Program-made: the position numbers and the translations under genes
Notes under the pieces: model-generated
What the model saw: the letters and a program-made list of their open reading frames with translations, nothing else
What the model was told of the DNA's origin: nothing
Databases searched by the model: none
Part shown: positions 54,967-64,000 of the stretch, one piece after another
Position numbering within the stretch: position 1 is the stretch's first letter
How the letters are laid out: every line of letters starts with the position of its first letter
NCBI GenBank assembly: GCA_964036045.1
Contig: OZ038392.1
Location: forward strand, 35,105,330-35,169,329
Length of the DNA stretch: 64,000 nucleotides
Direction of reading: 5' to 3'
Source: Eutreptiella sp. 'Long Island Sound 2002'
Taxonomy: Eukaryota; Euglenozoa; Euglenophyceae; Eutreptiales; Eutreptiaceae

Positions 54967-56339
54967 CTACAAATGAGGAAGAGGCCTGACACAAAGGTGC
55001 AAGGTTTTGCAACGCTGTGTTTCCACAGACCCCCACCTCCCGCCACCCTCCCACCACCAGAAATTCATTCCCGTCTCAAAGTGTGACATTTTCTGTTGGG
55101 GTGCACCTGATGAAGGTTTCCTGTCAGGACACTGGGCACCCCCTCAACCCGTACCATGCGGTTTTGCACTGGAGGAGGAGCACTGGAGCATTTTGGGGTG
55201 GGTGCCATCCCGAAAATGACCGTGTACGTTCGGTATGCAGCCATTCGTGAAGTGCGGCATAACCAAAGATGCTAAAGTTGCCACCTTGAAAGCCCCCCAC
55301 ATGATCGTGACACCAGGTGGTGTTCAAAGAAAGGGTGTGGGGAGCACTTTTTCTTGCGTTTTGAGTTCCGGTGGGAGGCTGCACCACCTACAACGCGGTG
55401 ACGCTATTCAAGGGGGCTGGGGGGGGGGGGCTTGGCAAGCCCCAGGGGATTTCGGTCTTTGGCACAGGGTTGCGTGCACATATGAGTGGTACGCCCCGCC
55501 AAAAGGCAACACATTAGCCGCTGCCTACCCCTTCATGTTGTGGTAACATTAGGCAGGGAGGTGATGGAGGGGTGGGCAGACCCTCCCTGCCCTTAGCACT
55601 ACCCCGACGGTGCCTGCCCCTCTTCGTGTCACACACCGCAGCTGTGCACCTGTCCCGAAGGTGGACCGTTTAAGCGCATAATCCCCGTTGCATGTCCCTC
55701 GCGCTGTGTGGGTCTTCTGATGGATGTTTGTTAAAAGATCACCACCGTACAGCGAAGCTGATCGGTGGATTTTTATGCCAAATGATGGCGCCCCCCCCCC
55801 CCCAACCTCCAATGGAAGCCAGAGGTTCTTTTTCTATCAACAAGGACAACAAGCGCTGAGTGATGCTGGGGGGGGGGGGACTCGTATTCGAGCCAAACCA
55901 TGAGGCAACATGGACAATCTTCTTTTGTCATTGGCTAAATCACTGTTTCATTGCGACTGTTTCACATATTTAATGTGGATGCCTGTGATGCAGAGCGGCA
56001 AGATTTGTGCAGCCATTCTTTGGTCCCTCGCTTCAAGGATCCTGCGCAACTATTGGCAGCGGCGCAGGACACCCTCTTCCTGTCTGCACTCCCATGGGTG
56101 CCAGACAGGGTGGCTTCTAGCTGACCTTCAGGTTTGATGCCAGTCATCTGTGGGCTGACCACCAGCTAACTCCCCCCAAACAGCCGAGCGGTCTCCTCCC
56201 TGCATACATGTGTAGTTATGTCGGATACCCTGTGCATTGGGTGCAGGTGTTTTGCCCCCACGAGCAACACACATCTTTGTAAGCACTGTTGCTCTACGGC
56301 AGGTTCTGACATCAACAAAAGGCAGAAGACTGGTCATAC
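54967..56339. other. Intron of the ASST-like gene
   Basis: No exon found. Poly-G/C runs near 55418-55430, 55790-55802 and 55869-55878. Confidence 0.6.
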
Positions 56340-56521
56340 CCGTCCAGATCAACGTCACGTTCTGTGCTCCCGGGTCCACCTCCAGCTCCATAAAACGCGA
56401 GTAGCGTTTGCGCGTCGACACGGAGCACCGGTGCTCATTGTCAAACAGCAGAAACCTCGTGCCCCCGAGACTGTGCACATTATGTGGGTGCCCAAAGGCC
56501 TTGGTCGGCATGGTTCCGAGC
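56340..56521 (-). CDS. ASST-like protein, exon with the acceptor-histidine motif
   Basis: Starts after ATGCTGCAG in phase 2 and ends TGGACGG|GTATGA in phase 1; both fit the neighbouring exons. It reads FGHPHNVHSLGGTRFLLFDN, then RKRYSRFMELEVDPGAQNVT and LIWTG. 'HPHNVH' occupies the place of the His that becomes sulfated in bacterial AssT (His436 in the E. coli enzyme, from memory), and 'LLFDN....YSR..E.EVDP....LIW' is the standard family sequence. Confidence 0.85.
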
Positions 56522-57362
56522 CTGCAGCATGAGGCCAGGCTAGGGAGGGGGGGGGCTGAGCTTGAAGAGAAGCGACGGGCAGGGGACTCGGGTTGTAAAG
56601 CAGATTCAGGCGAAGAAGGCCTCTAGTGTGCATCGGGCGTGGGCTGTGCTATCATCCTCTCTCTCTGGGGGTGTCCGGTTAGCTTCTGCTTTGGGTCTGC
56701 TGTCGGCCTCTCCCTCCCACAGAGGCCGGCAGAGCCCACGCCAGAGGCTGCCAGCACAAGGCAGCAGAGGGTGACTGTCAGCATGTTCCGTGTGTTGGCA
56801 GCCTCCAGTGTGGGGCGTGCTGGCAGCCTTTGGTGAGGGATGTAGTTTCGGCCTGATACAAACGGCTGTCTGTCAGCCTCTGGTATTAGTCTGGGGTGGG
56901 ACCACAAGAGAGACTGGCCGCACACCCCACACCACAAGCTGTCACAGGCTGACAGTATACCCGCAAAAGAGGCTCAGATTGCCCCGCACACCAGATCGTG
57001 CTGCGCTGTCAGGCTCTTCTGTGGGTTCCGAAACCCTAAACCCCCTCACCTAATAATATTAAGCGCTTGACACTATTTTGACAACAAGTATTTTGCATTT
57101 TGGGGGTGACGTGCAACACAATTGGATGTGAAAGACCATGCATCTGCGTTGTGGGAGTGGTCAGAGTGCATTGAGACAGGCCTCTCACCATGAACCATTC
57201 CACAACATGCTTGATATTCTTTTGGTGCTTGATAATAAGGGGGAAGCGAGGGATTAACAAATTAAAAGGCAACATTTGCGCCATTCTTAACCATGCCAGA
57301 TACCATGGTGCAACCACTGTCAACGCCTGCCGAACCTCTCCTAAATCTAAAGACGCACTCAC

Positions 57363-57584
57363 CTTCCAACAGACCACAGTACTCGTCCTGTGCCTTTGTC
57401 AATAGCATAAAATGTATCCACATTCCGCGCGTTGTAGTACACCATGTTGGAAGCTGCATCCCAGTCCACGGCATTGCCGTGCAGCGCCAGATCCAGCTTC
57501 TGCACCGCCTGGTCTCTGCACTGGATGTCCCGCATGGAGATCTCGAGGTGGTCTTGGCTTCGCCAGGCCCACAGCAGCTTACCA
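57363..57584 (-). CDS. ASST-like protein, exon with HGN and YNARN motifs
   Basis: Acceptor TTGCACAG (phase 2) and donor GAAG|GTGAGT (phase 2). It reads GKLLWAWRSQDHLEISMRDI, then ALHGNAVDWDAASNMVYYNA and RNVDTFYAIDKGTGRVLWSV. Family knowledge: HxN and the Arg of 'N.R' contact the sulfuryl group in bacterial AssT (His356, Asn358, Arg374, from memory). All are present. The join to the 61234-61454 exon reads DILEYDL-H-GKLLWAW, an uninterrupted beta-propeller blade. Confidence 0.88.
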
Positions 57585-58014
57585 CTGTGCAACAGCGTGT
57601 GTCCACTAACCCCAGCCCCCCGTGAATGTACCCCCCAACTTAATGTAACCCCCCCCCCCCCTACGGAGCTGGTCAAAATTGAAATGTTAGTGTACCCCCC
57701 AAAACTGCCCAACTCCGCACCTAGTGGTCTCTGGATGCTTGTTGTTAATTCCTGGGTTCCCTCGACGGATGCTTTTAAAGCTTGGTGGTCTCTACATGAT
57801 TGCTGTTAATTCCTAGTGCTCTCTGGGTGGCACAAGACAAAGCAATCAGGAGCCTCAGAACACAAGAAGGGTGCCGAGCGAAGCATGCCACAAATGTTAT
57901 TGAAAGCATGGAATGCCAAGCTGTTTTGCCCTCTTCGCAAGAGGCTTTTCACAGGGAGGAGGCACGGGAGGATTGACAAATTGAATCAGATTTCTGTTTG
58001 GATTATACTTGTAG

Positions 58015-59082
58015 TCACGTAATCTTTCTGAATGCATTTTCACAATCCACTGATTGCAAAGTTGATTCCCAGGCCTGTGCACAAAATTTGGTCAATAGAA
58101 TACGCTTTTGGGTAGCCATCAGCTTTATGCCTACATTTCCATCCTCCCACTTGGGGGCCACTGATTTCCATTTGTTACAGAAGACAAAGATGAAATGGAT
58201 GCCCATGCTTTGCAGAATAGGGGTCAAACCCCCTGGTATGGTATGACAGCAGCACGTGTACTGTGGGTCTGAAATTCATCCTTTGTAGCTTGGGACAGAT
58301 GGGCAGAGGCAGCAGACATTTTCGGTTTCCCTTTGGAGGTTTTGGTTTGGCCGTTTTTTTTTCAGGCTTTTGTGTTTACGGTTGACATCAGCGGATCCAA
58401 CAAAAACCACCCAACACCAAAACATAGCATGCACTCGTATGCTTCAGGCAAAGGCTTCATGGCCAAGCCTTTTCAAGCATGTCCAAGTCGAAGTGGAAGT
58501 TTCCAAAACTTGTTTTTTTGATATGGTGACCACTCACAGTGATCATCCAAGCAAGCATGTGGAGCCTCAAGCTGGCCCAGGCTGCTTGGGGTCCAATTGT
58601 GTGATTTTCGTTTGCATTTTCGACCTCCTCTTCCTTCATTGGTGCAATTTGTTTATCTTATGCGACCTTGCAGAATCATACACCAGAAATCGGATGCCAC
58701 CATATGTCAAGGGCATTTTGCACCACTCAAGGATGTAGTATTTCAGGAACCACTGTGTATCAGCAACACCATTGCTTTGATGTGTGACAATCACACCGTT
58801 GTCATATTGAGCTACCTCAACATGAGAACCTGATACCTTGAAAATGATTACAGGGCACATAGGCTGACAGGTGCCTTTAGGCAAGTTCTGGGCTGTGAGC
58901 AACACAGTGCACGTGCGTTTGAAATGATTGGGGGTAAATGGGTAAGTCGGTGGTGGTGAAATGCTGCACCTGGGGATGAACGTGCCATTGGTAAGGAGAA
59001 AACTGAATTGCAACCGGAACGACGCAATCCCCTTGGTGATGGCTTCACATGCCATTTGCTTGAACACCTCCAAGTTCTGCAC
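58015..59082 (-). pseudogene. pogo/Tigger-type DDE transposase relic
   Basis: N-terminal piece: ACEAITKGIASFRLQFSF, FKRTCTVLLTAQNLPKGTCQ, MCPVIIFKVSG, SNGVADTQWFLKYYILEW and FLVYDSARSHKI. The last is the second catalytic-Asp motif ('lD.apsH') of the pogo group. After a gap of about 380 bp with a frame change comes IPGGLTPILQSMGIHF, equivalent to 'iPgG.Tp.lQplDv.f', and then RILLTKFCAQAWESTL. The third catalytic Asp (QPLDV) is replaced by Gly (QSMGI). With the frame break this marks an inactive copy. It lies in an intron of the ASST-like gene. Confidence 0.65.
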
Positions 59083-59401
59083 CGGTTTGTTAAATTGTTT
59101 CTTTTGGATTCTTGGTTGCAGCGGCGTTTTTCGTTTGGTAACCTTCTTTTTTTTTACGTCAAGGACAGCTTGCAGCTTAGTACGGAATGTAGAAGTTCAA
59201 TATTTCTTAATTTTGCACTGTGTGTGTATCAGTGGCAGTGGGATGAAGACCAAGTATCCAGAGTTGAACAAACACACGAATAAATGGTGGGATAATCACA
59301 AGGTTAAGAGGAAAGAGAGGGCAACACATTTCAAGTTGCGGCATGAGGTGCAGAGATTTGCAAGAAGTAATACATTGCCTCATACATTCGATGCAGCACA
59401 A

Positions 59402-61137
59402 TACTTGGATGAGGGGGTGCTTGGGCATGCGGGGGTGCTTGGACATGAGGGGGTGCTTGGACATGAGGAGGTGTGTGGACATGAGGGGGTGCGTGGAGGT
59501 GAGGGGGTGCTTGGGCATGAGGGGGTGCTTGGACACAATGAGGGGGTGCTTAGGCATGAGGGGGTGCTTGGGCATGAGGGGGTGCCTGTCCTTGGGCATG
59601 AGGGGGTCCTTGAACGTAAGGGGGTGCGCGGGCCCGAGGGGGTGCTTGAAAATGAGGGGGTGCTTCGACATGCGGAGATGCTTGGACATCAGGCGGTGCT
59701 TGATCATGTGGGGCTGCTTGGCCATGAGGGGGTGCTTGGGGGGTACTGAGACATTGAGGGGTGCTTGGCCATGAGGGGATGCTCAGGCATGAGCAGGTCC
59801 TTGGACATGAGGGAGTGCTTGGACATGAGGGGGTGCTTGGATATGGGGGGTGCTTGGATATGGGGGGTGCTTGAAAGTGAGGGGGTGCTTGAGCATTAGA
59901 GGGTACTTGGACATGAGGGGGTGCTTGAAAATGAAGTGGGGCTGGGACATTATGGGGTGCTTGGGCAGGAGGGGGTGCGTGGACATGAGGGGGTGCGTGG
60001 AGGTGAGGGGGTGCTTGGGCATGAGGGGTGCTTGGACAGAAGGGGATCCCAGGACATGGGGGGTGCTTGGGCATGAGGGGGTGCTTAGGCATGAGGGGGT
60101 GCTTGGGCATGAGGGGCTTCTTGGGCATGAGGGGGTGCTTGGACATGAGGGGGGGCTTGGCCATGAGGGGGTGCTTGGGCATGAGGGTGTCCTTGGGCAT
60201 GAGGGGGTCCTTGAACGTAAGGGGGTGCGCGGGCCCGAGGGGGTGCTTGAAAATGAGGGGGTGCTTCGACATGCGGAGATGCTTGGACATCAGGTGGTGC
60301 TTGATCATGTGGGGCTGCTTGGCCATGAGGGGGTGCTTGGGGGGTGCTGAGACATTAAGGGGTGCTTGGCCATGAGGGGGTGCTTAGGCATGAGCAGGTC
60401 CTTGGACATGAGGGAGTGCTTGGACATGAGGGAGTGCTTGGACATGAGGGGGTGCTTGGATATGGGGGGTGCTTGAAAATGAGGGGGTGCTTGAGCATTA
60501 GAGGGTACTTGGACATGAGGGGGTGCTTGAAAATGAAATGGGGCTGGGACATTATGGGGTGCTTGGGCATGAGGGGGTGAACGGGAATGAGGGGGGGCTT
60601 GGGCAATAAGGGGGCTGCTTGGACATGAGGGGGTGCTTGGGGGGTGCTGAGACATTAAGGGGTGCATGGGCATGAGGGGGTGCTTAGGCATGAGCGGGTC
60701 CTTGGACATGAAGGGGTGCGTGGACATGAGGGGGTGCGTGGACATGAGGGGGTGCGTGGACATGAGGGGGTGCTTGAAAACGTGGGGGAGCTGGGACATG
60801 AGGGGGTGCTTGGCATATGGGGGTGCTTGGGCATAAGGCCATGCCTGGACGTTAGGGGTTGCTTGGACATGAGGGGTGCTTGGACACGAGGGGGTGTTGG
60901 AGCATTAGAGGGTACTTGCACACGTGCACACGAGGGGGTGCTTGAAAATGAAGGGGTGCTTGGACGTTATGGGGTGCTTGAACATGAGGGGGTTCATGGA
61001 CATTAGGGGGTGCTTGGTCATGAGGGCGTACTTGGGCATGAGGGGGTGCTTGGGCATGAGGGGGTGCATGGACATGAGGGAGCTCTTGGACAGGATGGTG
61101 TTTGTGGACATGCGTGGGCGCTTGGACATCAGGACTT
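59402..61137. repeat. 18-bp minisatellite (about 95 units) with ~601-bp higher-order duplication
   Basis: Units of GGGGGTGCTTGGACATGA and variants. As 18 is a multiple of 3, all frames are long (GVLGHE, GCLGMR). A variant-rich block beginning GTCCTTGAACGTAAGGGGGT occurs at 59606 and 60207, 601 bp apart and almost identical; the block CTTGGGGGGTGCTGAGACATT recurs again about 300 bp further on. Confidence 0.92.
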
Positions 61138-61233
61138 GGACATTTGGGCACCAAAGAAATTCCAAGCCGGCGTGTCAACAGCGATGCCGCGGCTGAGGGA
61201 GCAGGTCACGGGGGCTCACTAGGGCGCTCATAC

Positions 61234-61454
61234 TGCAAATCGTACTCCAGAATATCATCGTAGTATATGGGCATTCCCCCGGCCTTGTTTTTAGTCACCG
61301 GTCGTTGTTGCATGACAAGCAGCGTGCCGCTGCGACGATTGTATGTGAGCTCGTGGTGGTACGGCGCCCCAGTGTCCGGAATAGGCAACGGAGTGGCGGT
61401 GTTGGAACGCACGTCCCACAAAAAAGGTCGCAGGTCGCTGTCAGGGAGTGGCAT
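61234..61454 (-). CDS. ASST-like protein, exon with the HHE motif
   Basis: Acceptor GGTTTGCAG and donor TTGCA|GTATGA (phase 2). It reads MPLPDSDLRPFLWDVRSNTA, then DTGAPYHHELTYNRRSGTLL and MPIYYDDILEYDL. The 'HHE.TYN' motif corresponds to the first catalytic His of ASST (His252 in the E. coli enzyme, from memory), and 'DDILEYDL' starts the following blade. The GTATGA donor was chosen over a downstream GTGAGC because only it restores the frame with the next exon. Confidence 0.85.
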
Positions 61455-61633
61455 CTGCAAACCGATACGGTGTCAAAATCGGTGGGGCACAAGTGCCCCG
61501 CGCACAAGCACCGGAGGGCATTCAACTGCAATAGCCCCGTGTGAGCACAGGCTGGTTGTGAGTACAAACGCGTGAGGATTGGGGCCGATTGCAAGGAAGC
61601 CACATTCGGGGAACAGCTTCGGATTCGGATTAC

Positions 61634-61896
61634 TCCGCGGCTAGAGACTTGCGGGAGGCGCTGAGGCACGGCACTTCGAAAGGGCAATACTTGCCAATTT
61701 GCAGTCCCGGGATGCACGCTGAATAAAACGTGGGTCTCGTTCACGACCACAGGGACCCAGCCGCATTGCAAATGCATTTTCCCCGCCAACAATCGCCCGG
61801 CGTTGTCCAGCACGAGAATAGGGCATGTGCCATTGGCCATCTTGAGGGCAAAGAGTAACCAATATTGGGATGGAGACTGCTCCAGCGACTTGGTAA
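61634..61896 (-). CDS. ASST-like protein, N-terminal blade exon
   Basis: Open frame with SQYWLLFALKMANGTCPILV, LDNAGRLLAGKMHLQCGWVP and VVVNETHVLFSVHPGTANWQ. The '(P)ILVLDNAGRLLAG' strand pair and the following turn match the first propeller blades of ASST-like proteins. A phase-0 donor (GGA|GTAATC, or GTCTCT a few codons earlier) joins the next exon at its ATG. The 5' boundary is uncertain; 61896 is the best-looking acceptor (CTCACTAG). No signal peptide could be identified, so location (secreted or membrane in most relatives) is not shown. Confidence 0.65.
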
Positions 61897-61969
61897 CTAG
61901 TGAGGAGGGTGGCAGCGCCCTGGCAAGGGGTGAGCATCCTATCAGGGGACCACCCCCCTTCCCACTCCC

Positions 61970-62070
61970 TCGAAGGTAACCACCGACCCAGAGCAACTCC
62001 GTGTCAACGCCAAAAGGATGGTGAAGGATTGTTTCGGGGACGGCGTGCTCAAAACGGAGTGCCAAAATCC
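61970..62070 (-). CDS. Candidate upstream exon of the ASST-like gene
   Basis: The same frame upstream reads FEHAVPETILHHPFGVDTEL then LLWVGG, followed by low-complexity Gly/Pro residues. It may be an extra exon or intron sequence; no clean splice pair was identified. Confidence 0.3.
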
Positions 62071-63487
62071 AAAGGGAGGCGAGGGTGCTCCTTTTTGTTC
62101 AACGCGAGCGATTTTGGGACACACGCAATCCGATCGATTTTGCGCACGGAGTGCCCGGCGTGCTGCGTGGATCCCAGCAACGGAGGCCAAGCATGCCCAC
62201 TCCCCGCATGCACGCCCATCGTGGCCACGGGTTTGGATTTGGTTGGCACGCTAAATCGGCCTTCATTGCCTCGGCATGTGCGGATGCTCACGGCACATAG
62301 CACCGCCATGGACGCAACTGCTCCAAATGCCAGCTCAGGGAATGGTCACATACTTGACATGGAAGACATGACGTGTTGCAACAAAGGCCGAGGGATGTCA
62401 TGGAAGGCGGGCTGATGAACCAAAGATGGTTGTGCGATGTCCGGCGATTCCGCCATTGTTTCCGGAATGCCCGCATTATGCACGGAGGGCCCTTTGCGCG
62501 CCTCAACAACTACATTGGACGCGGGACTTGTGGGCGCACCCAATCTGTGGTGCGAACAATGCACGAGAGGCGAAGTTGTGTGGGTTGGTTCCTATTCGCG
62601 CTAGCATGCACGTGTGAGCCTTACACGGCCATCCAGGCAAATGGTCTTGGCAATCGCTCACAAACACTTGATCAGAATTCCTCTGCAGCCGTCTTCACTT
62701 TCTGTCGCTAGTGGAAACCATCATTCAAAACGTATTCACCACAATTCGCAGCCAGTCTCCGAATTCTCCGAATTGATCAATTTTTGGCACATTGTCCCAT
62801 GAACCAAAAGCCATTTGGGTCGTGTCATGTCTCTGTGTTTTGGCTGTATCACCAATCACTCACCATTCCATGTGATTGGAATCAAATACAACCCCCTCAT
62901 TACTGCTATCCGAGAACTAGTAGGGTTTTGGAAACCTGGAGCGCAACTGATCCGATTGTGCTTGATCGTCTTCGCTGTACTGGGGGGCATCGAGAAGGCG
63001 TTGTGTTGATAGCCATGCAAAGAGACAAAACGCGAATGGAAGCACTCGCCACGCAGGGCATCGCATACAAAAGACCTTTAAATAATATCCATGGGTGCGA
63101 ATCTGTGGTAAAACAGCACAACCAATTTGTGACCTCTGAAACTCTCGTCCCACAATCGTCATCTCCACAACCAACTCAGCCCGTCACATTTTTGAAAACC
63201 CCTCTCCCAACCCTTAACCCCCCCCCCCCCTTCTGACACCTACGTTCTTCGAACAGAACACCAACAAGAACACAAAGCACGTGCACCAGTAACAGTCACA
63301 CCAAAAAAAGATGCCCCTTGCGCTAACACAGGCCAGGTTCAGTCATAGTGCGGAAACACGGGGTCGCGGTGTTTTGGACAAGCCCGTGTTTGCGGGCGAC
63401 ACATATCACAGAACACTCGTTGCAGACATGAGCCACACAACCCCTCGAAACACGACATTACAAAGCATTTCTCTTCATGTGCACAAC
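62071..63487. other. Intergenic interval, no supported gene
   Basis: Probably holds the 5' end of the ASST-like gene and the 3' flank of the next gene. Weak open frames only; a C run at 63219-63231. Confidence 0.4.
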
Positions 63488-63700
63488 TCATGTACAACGC
63501 AATTTTCTTGCATTCTGATTGACAGGCACCGAATAGAACCTCTTGCCAACCTTGCCCCTCATCTGGAAGAGCTGGACATGCTTGCCTCTTGGGGCTGGCT
63601 TTGGGGCTGCCTTAAGGGCTGGTTGAGGGACAGGCTTGGGTTTCTTGTCTTGGGGAACAAAACTGTCATCCACAATGTCTTTTGTGAAGGATTCAGCGCC
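63488..63700 (-). CDS. C-terminal exon of an unrecognised basic protein
   Basis: An acceptor (AAAAAGTAAAAG) at 63701 leads into GAESFTKDIVDDSFVPQDKK, a Lys/Pro/Ala linker, and RGKHVQLFQMRGKVGKRFYS then PVNQNARKLRCT before TGA. The folded-looking basic tail after a proline linker is protein-like. The rest of the gene lies beyond the right edge. I do not recognise the family. Confidence 0.5.
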   Translation of the reverse strand, partial: GAESFTKDIVDDSFVPQDKKPKPVPQPALKAAPKPAPRGKHVQLFQMRGKVGKRFYSVPVNQNARKLRCT

Positions 63701-64000
63701 CTTTTACTTTTTACACACACGGATGACCCAAAGGTTGAACAACCCCCAGTACGTCCCCACACATCACCCCTGCACGGTCCCGCATGGCACCCCTGCACAG
63801 CCTATGTTGTGCCCCGGTGCGCCTTCGCCCTGCAGACCAGTTCCTCCCCGCGCCGCGCCCCTGCGTCGCCCCGCTCTGCGCCCCCGCACAGCCCCACGCC
63901 GCTCTCGTGCGCTGCAACGCGCTGCACCCCTGCTCAATTTCACAGTTCAAATACTTGTTCCCCTGCGCCTTGTGACAAGCTTGTCACACCCGATGTGGCA

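Larger units (their letters stand above)
57585..61233. other. 3.6-kb intron of the ASST-like gene
   Basis: Contains a pogo-type transposase relic (58015-59082, same strand) and the 18-bp minisatellite (59402-61137). A C run at 57650-57661 is close to the 3' splice site. Confidence 0.7.

Noticed and set aside
59550-60350. Long Met/His/Pro-rich or Gly/Leu-rich genes in the 18-bp array
   Set aside because: Same reason: period divisible by three, both strands open, located between exons of the ASST-like gene.
61214-61220. GTGAGC donor ending the ASST-like exon at 61220
   Set aside because: It leaves phase 1, which does not fit the next exon. GTATGA at 61228-61233 restores the continuous blade sequence.
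1-64000. Bacterial or organellar origin of the window
   Set aside because: Spliced genes, hAT/pogo-type transposases, satellites and low gene density are not compatible with that.

Overview
This window reads as nuclear DNA of a eukaryote. Protein signal comes in short blocks that join in phase across GT..AG introns, gene density is low, and there is abundant transposon debris, three large minisatellite fields and dozens of long poly-G/poly-C runs. Two conserved host genes can be assembled, both on the minus strand. The IQANK1-like protein (ankyrin plus coiled coil) is of a type known from ciliated animals and flagellates, which suggests a protist or alga with a motile stage. I cannot place it taxonomically from sequence alone.

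Layout. 0.7-14.2 kb (minus): an IQANK1-like gene entering from the left edge, four exons separated by introns of about 2-7 kb. Its largest intron holds GCATGC arrays, a tRNA-like sequence, a purine-rich tract and transposase scraps. 12.9-16.5 kb: transposase C-terminal fragments. 17.0-25.7 kb: a 63-bp minisatellite interrupted at 18,301-20,905 by a 2.6-kb DNA transposon with matching inverted ends; after the insert the array is organised as a 441-bp (7 x 63) higher-order repeat. 25.7-32.8 kb: transposase-like genes on the minus strand, including a hAT-like one at 30.5-32.8 kb. 32.8-38.7 kb: about 6 kb of a 41-bp satellite with no coding capacity. 39.8-43.1 kb (minus): a UPF1-like superfamily 1 helicase with a low-complexity Gln/Gly/Lys linker. 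43.4-51.6 kb: proline-rich and coiled-coil reading frames, then a second copy of the transposon-borne dioxygenase-like gene, ending in a related transposon terminus at 51.6 kb. 54.7-62.1 kb (minus): an arylsulfotransferase (ASST)-like gene whose exons join phase-perfectly and keep all recognised catalytic motifs; a long intron contains a pogo-type transposase relic and an 18-bp minisatellite. At 63.5-63.7 kb is the last exon of a gene that enters from the right.

Relationships. I see no operon-like or pathway grouping: two or three host genes sit in a repeat-rich matrix. The most interesting signals are a transposon family whose copies carry a 2-oxoglutarate dioxygenase-like domain and A/T-rich iterons near their ends; the nested higher-order satellite; a repeated GTGTGC 5' splice site in the IQANK1-like gene; and at least nine in-frame TAG codons, at sites where glutamine (CAG) would fit, in otherwise open element-type reading frames. 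The TAG pattern could mean CAG-to-TAG decay in methylated repeats or stop-codon reassignment, and the window alone does not settle which.
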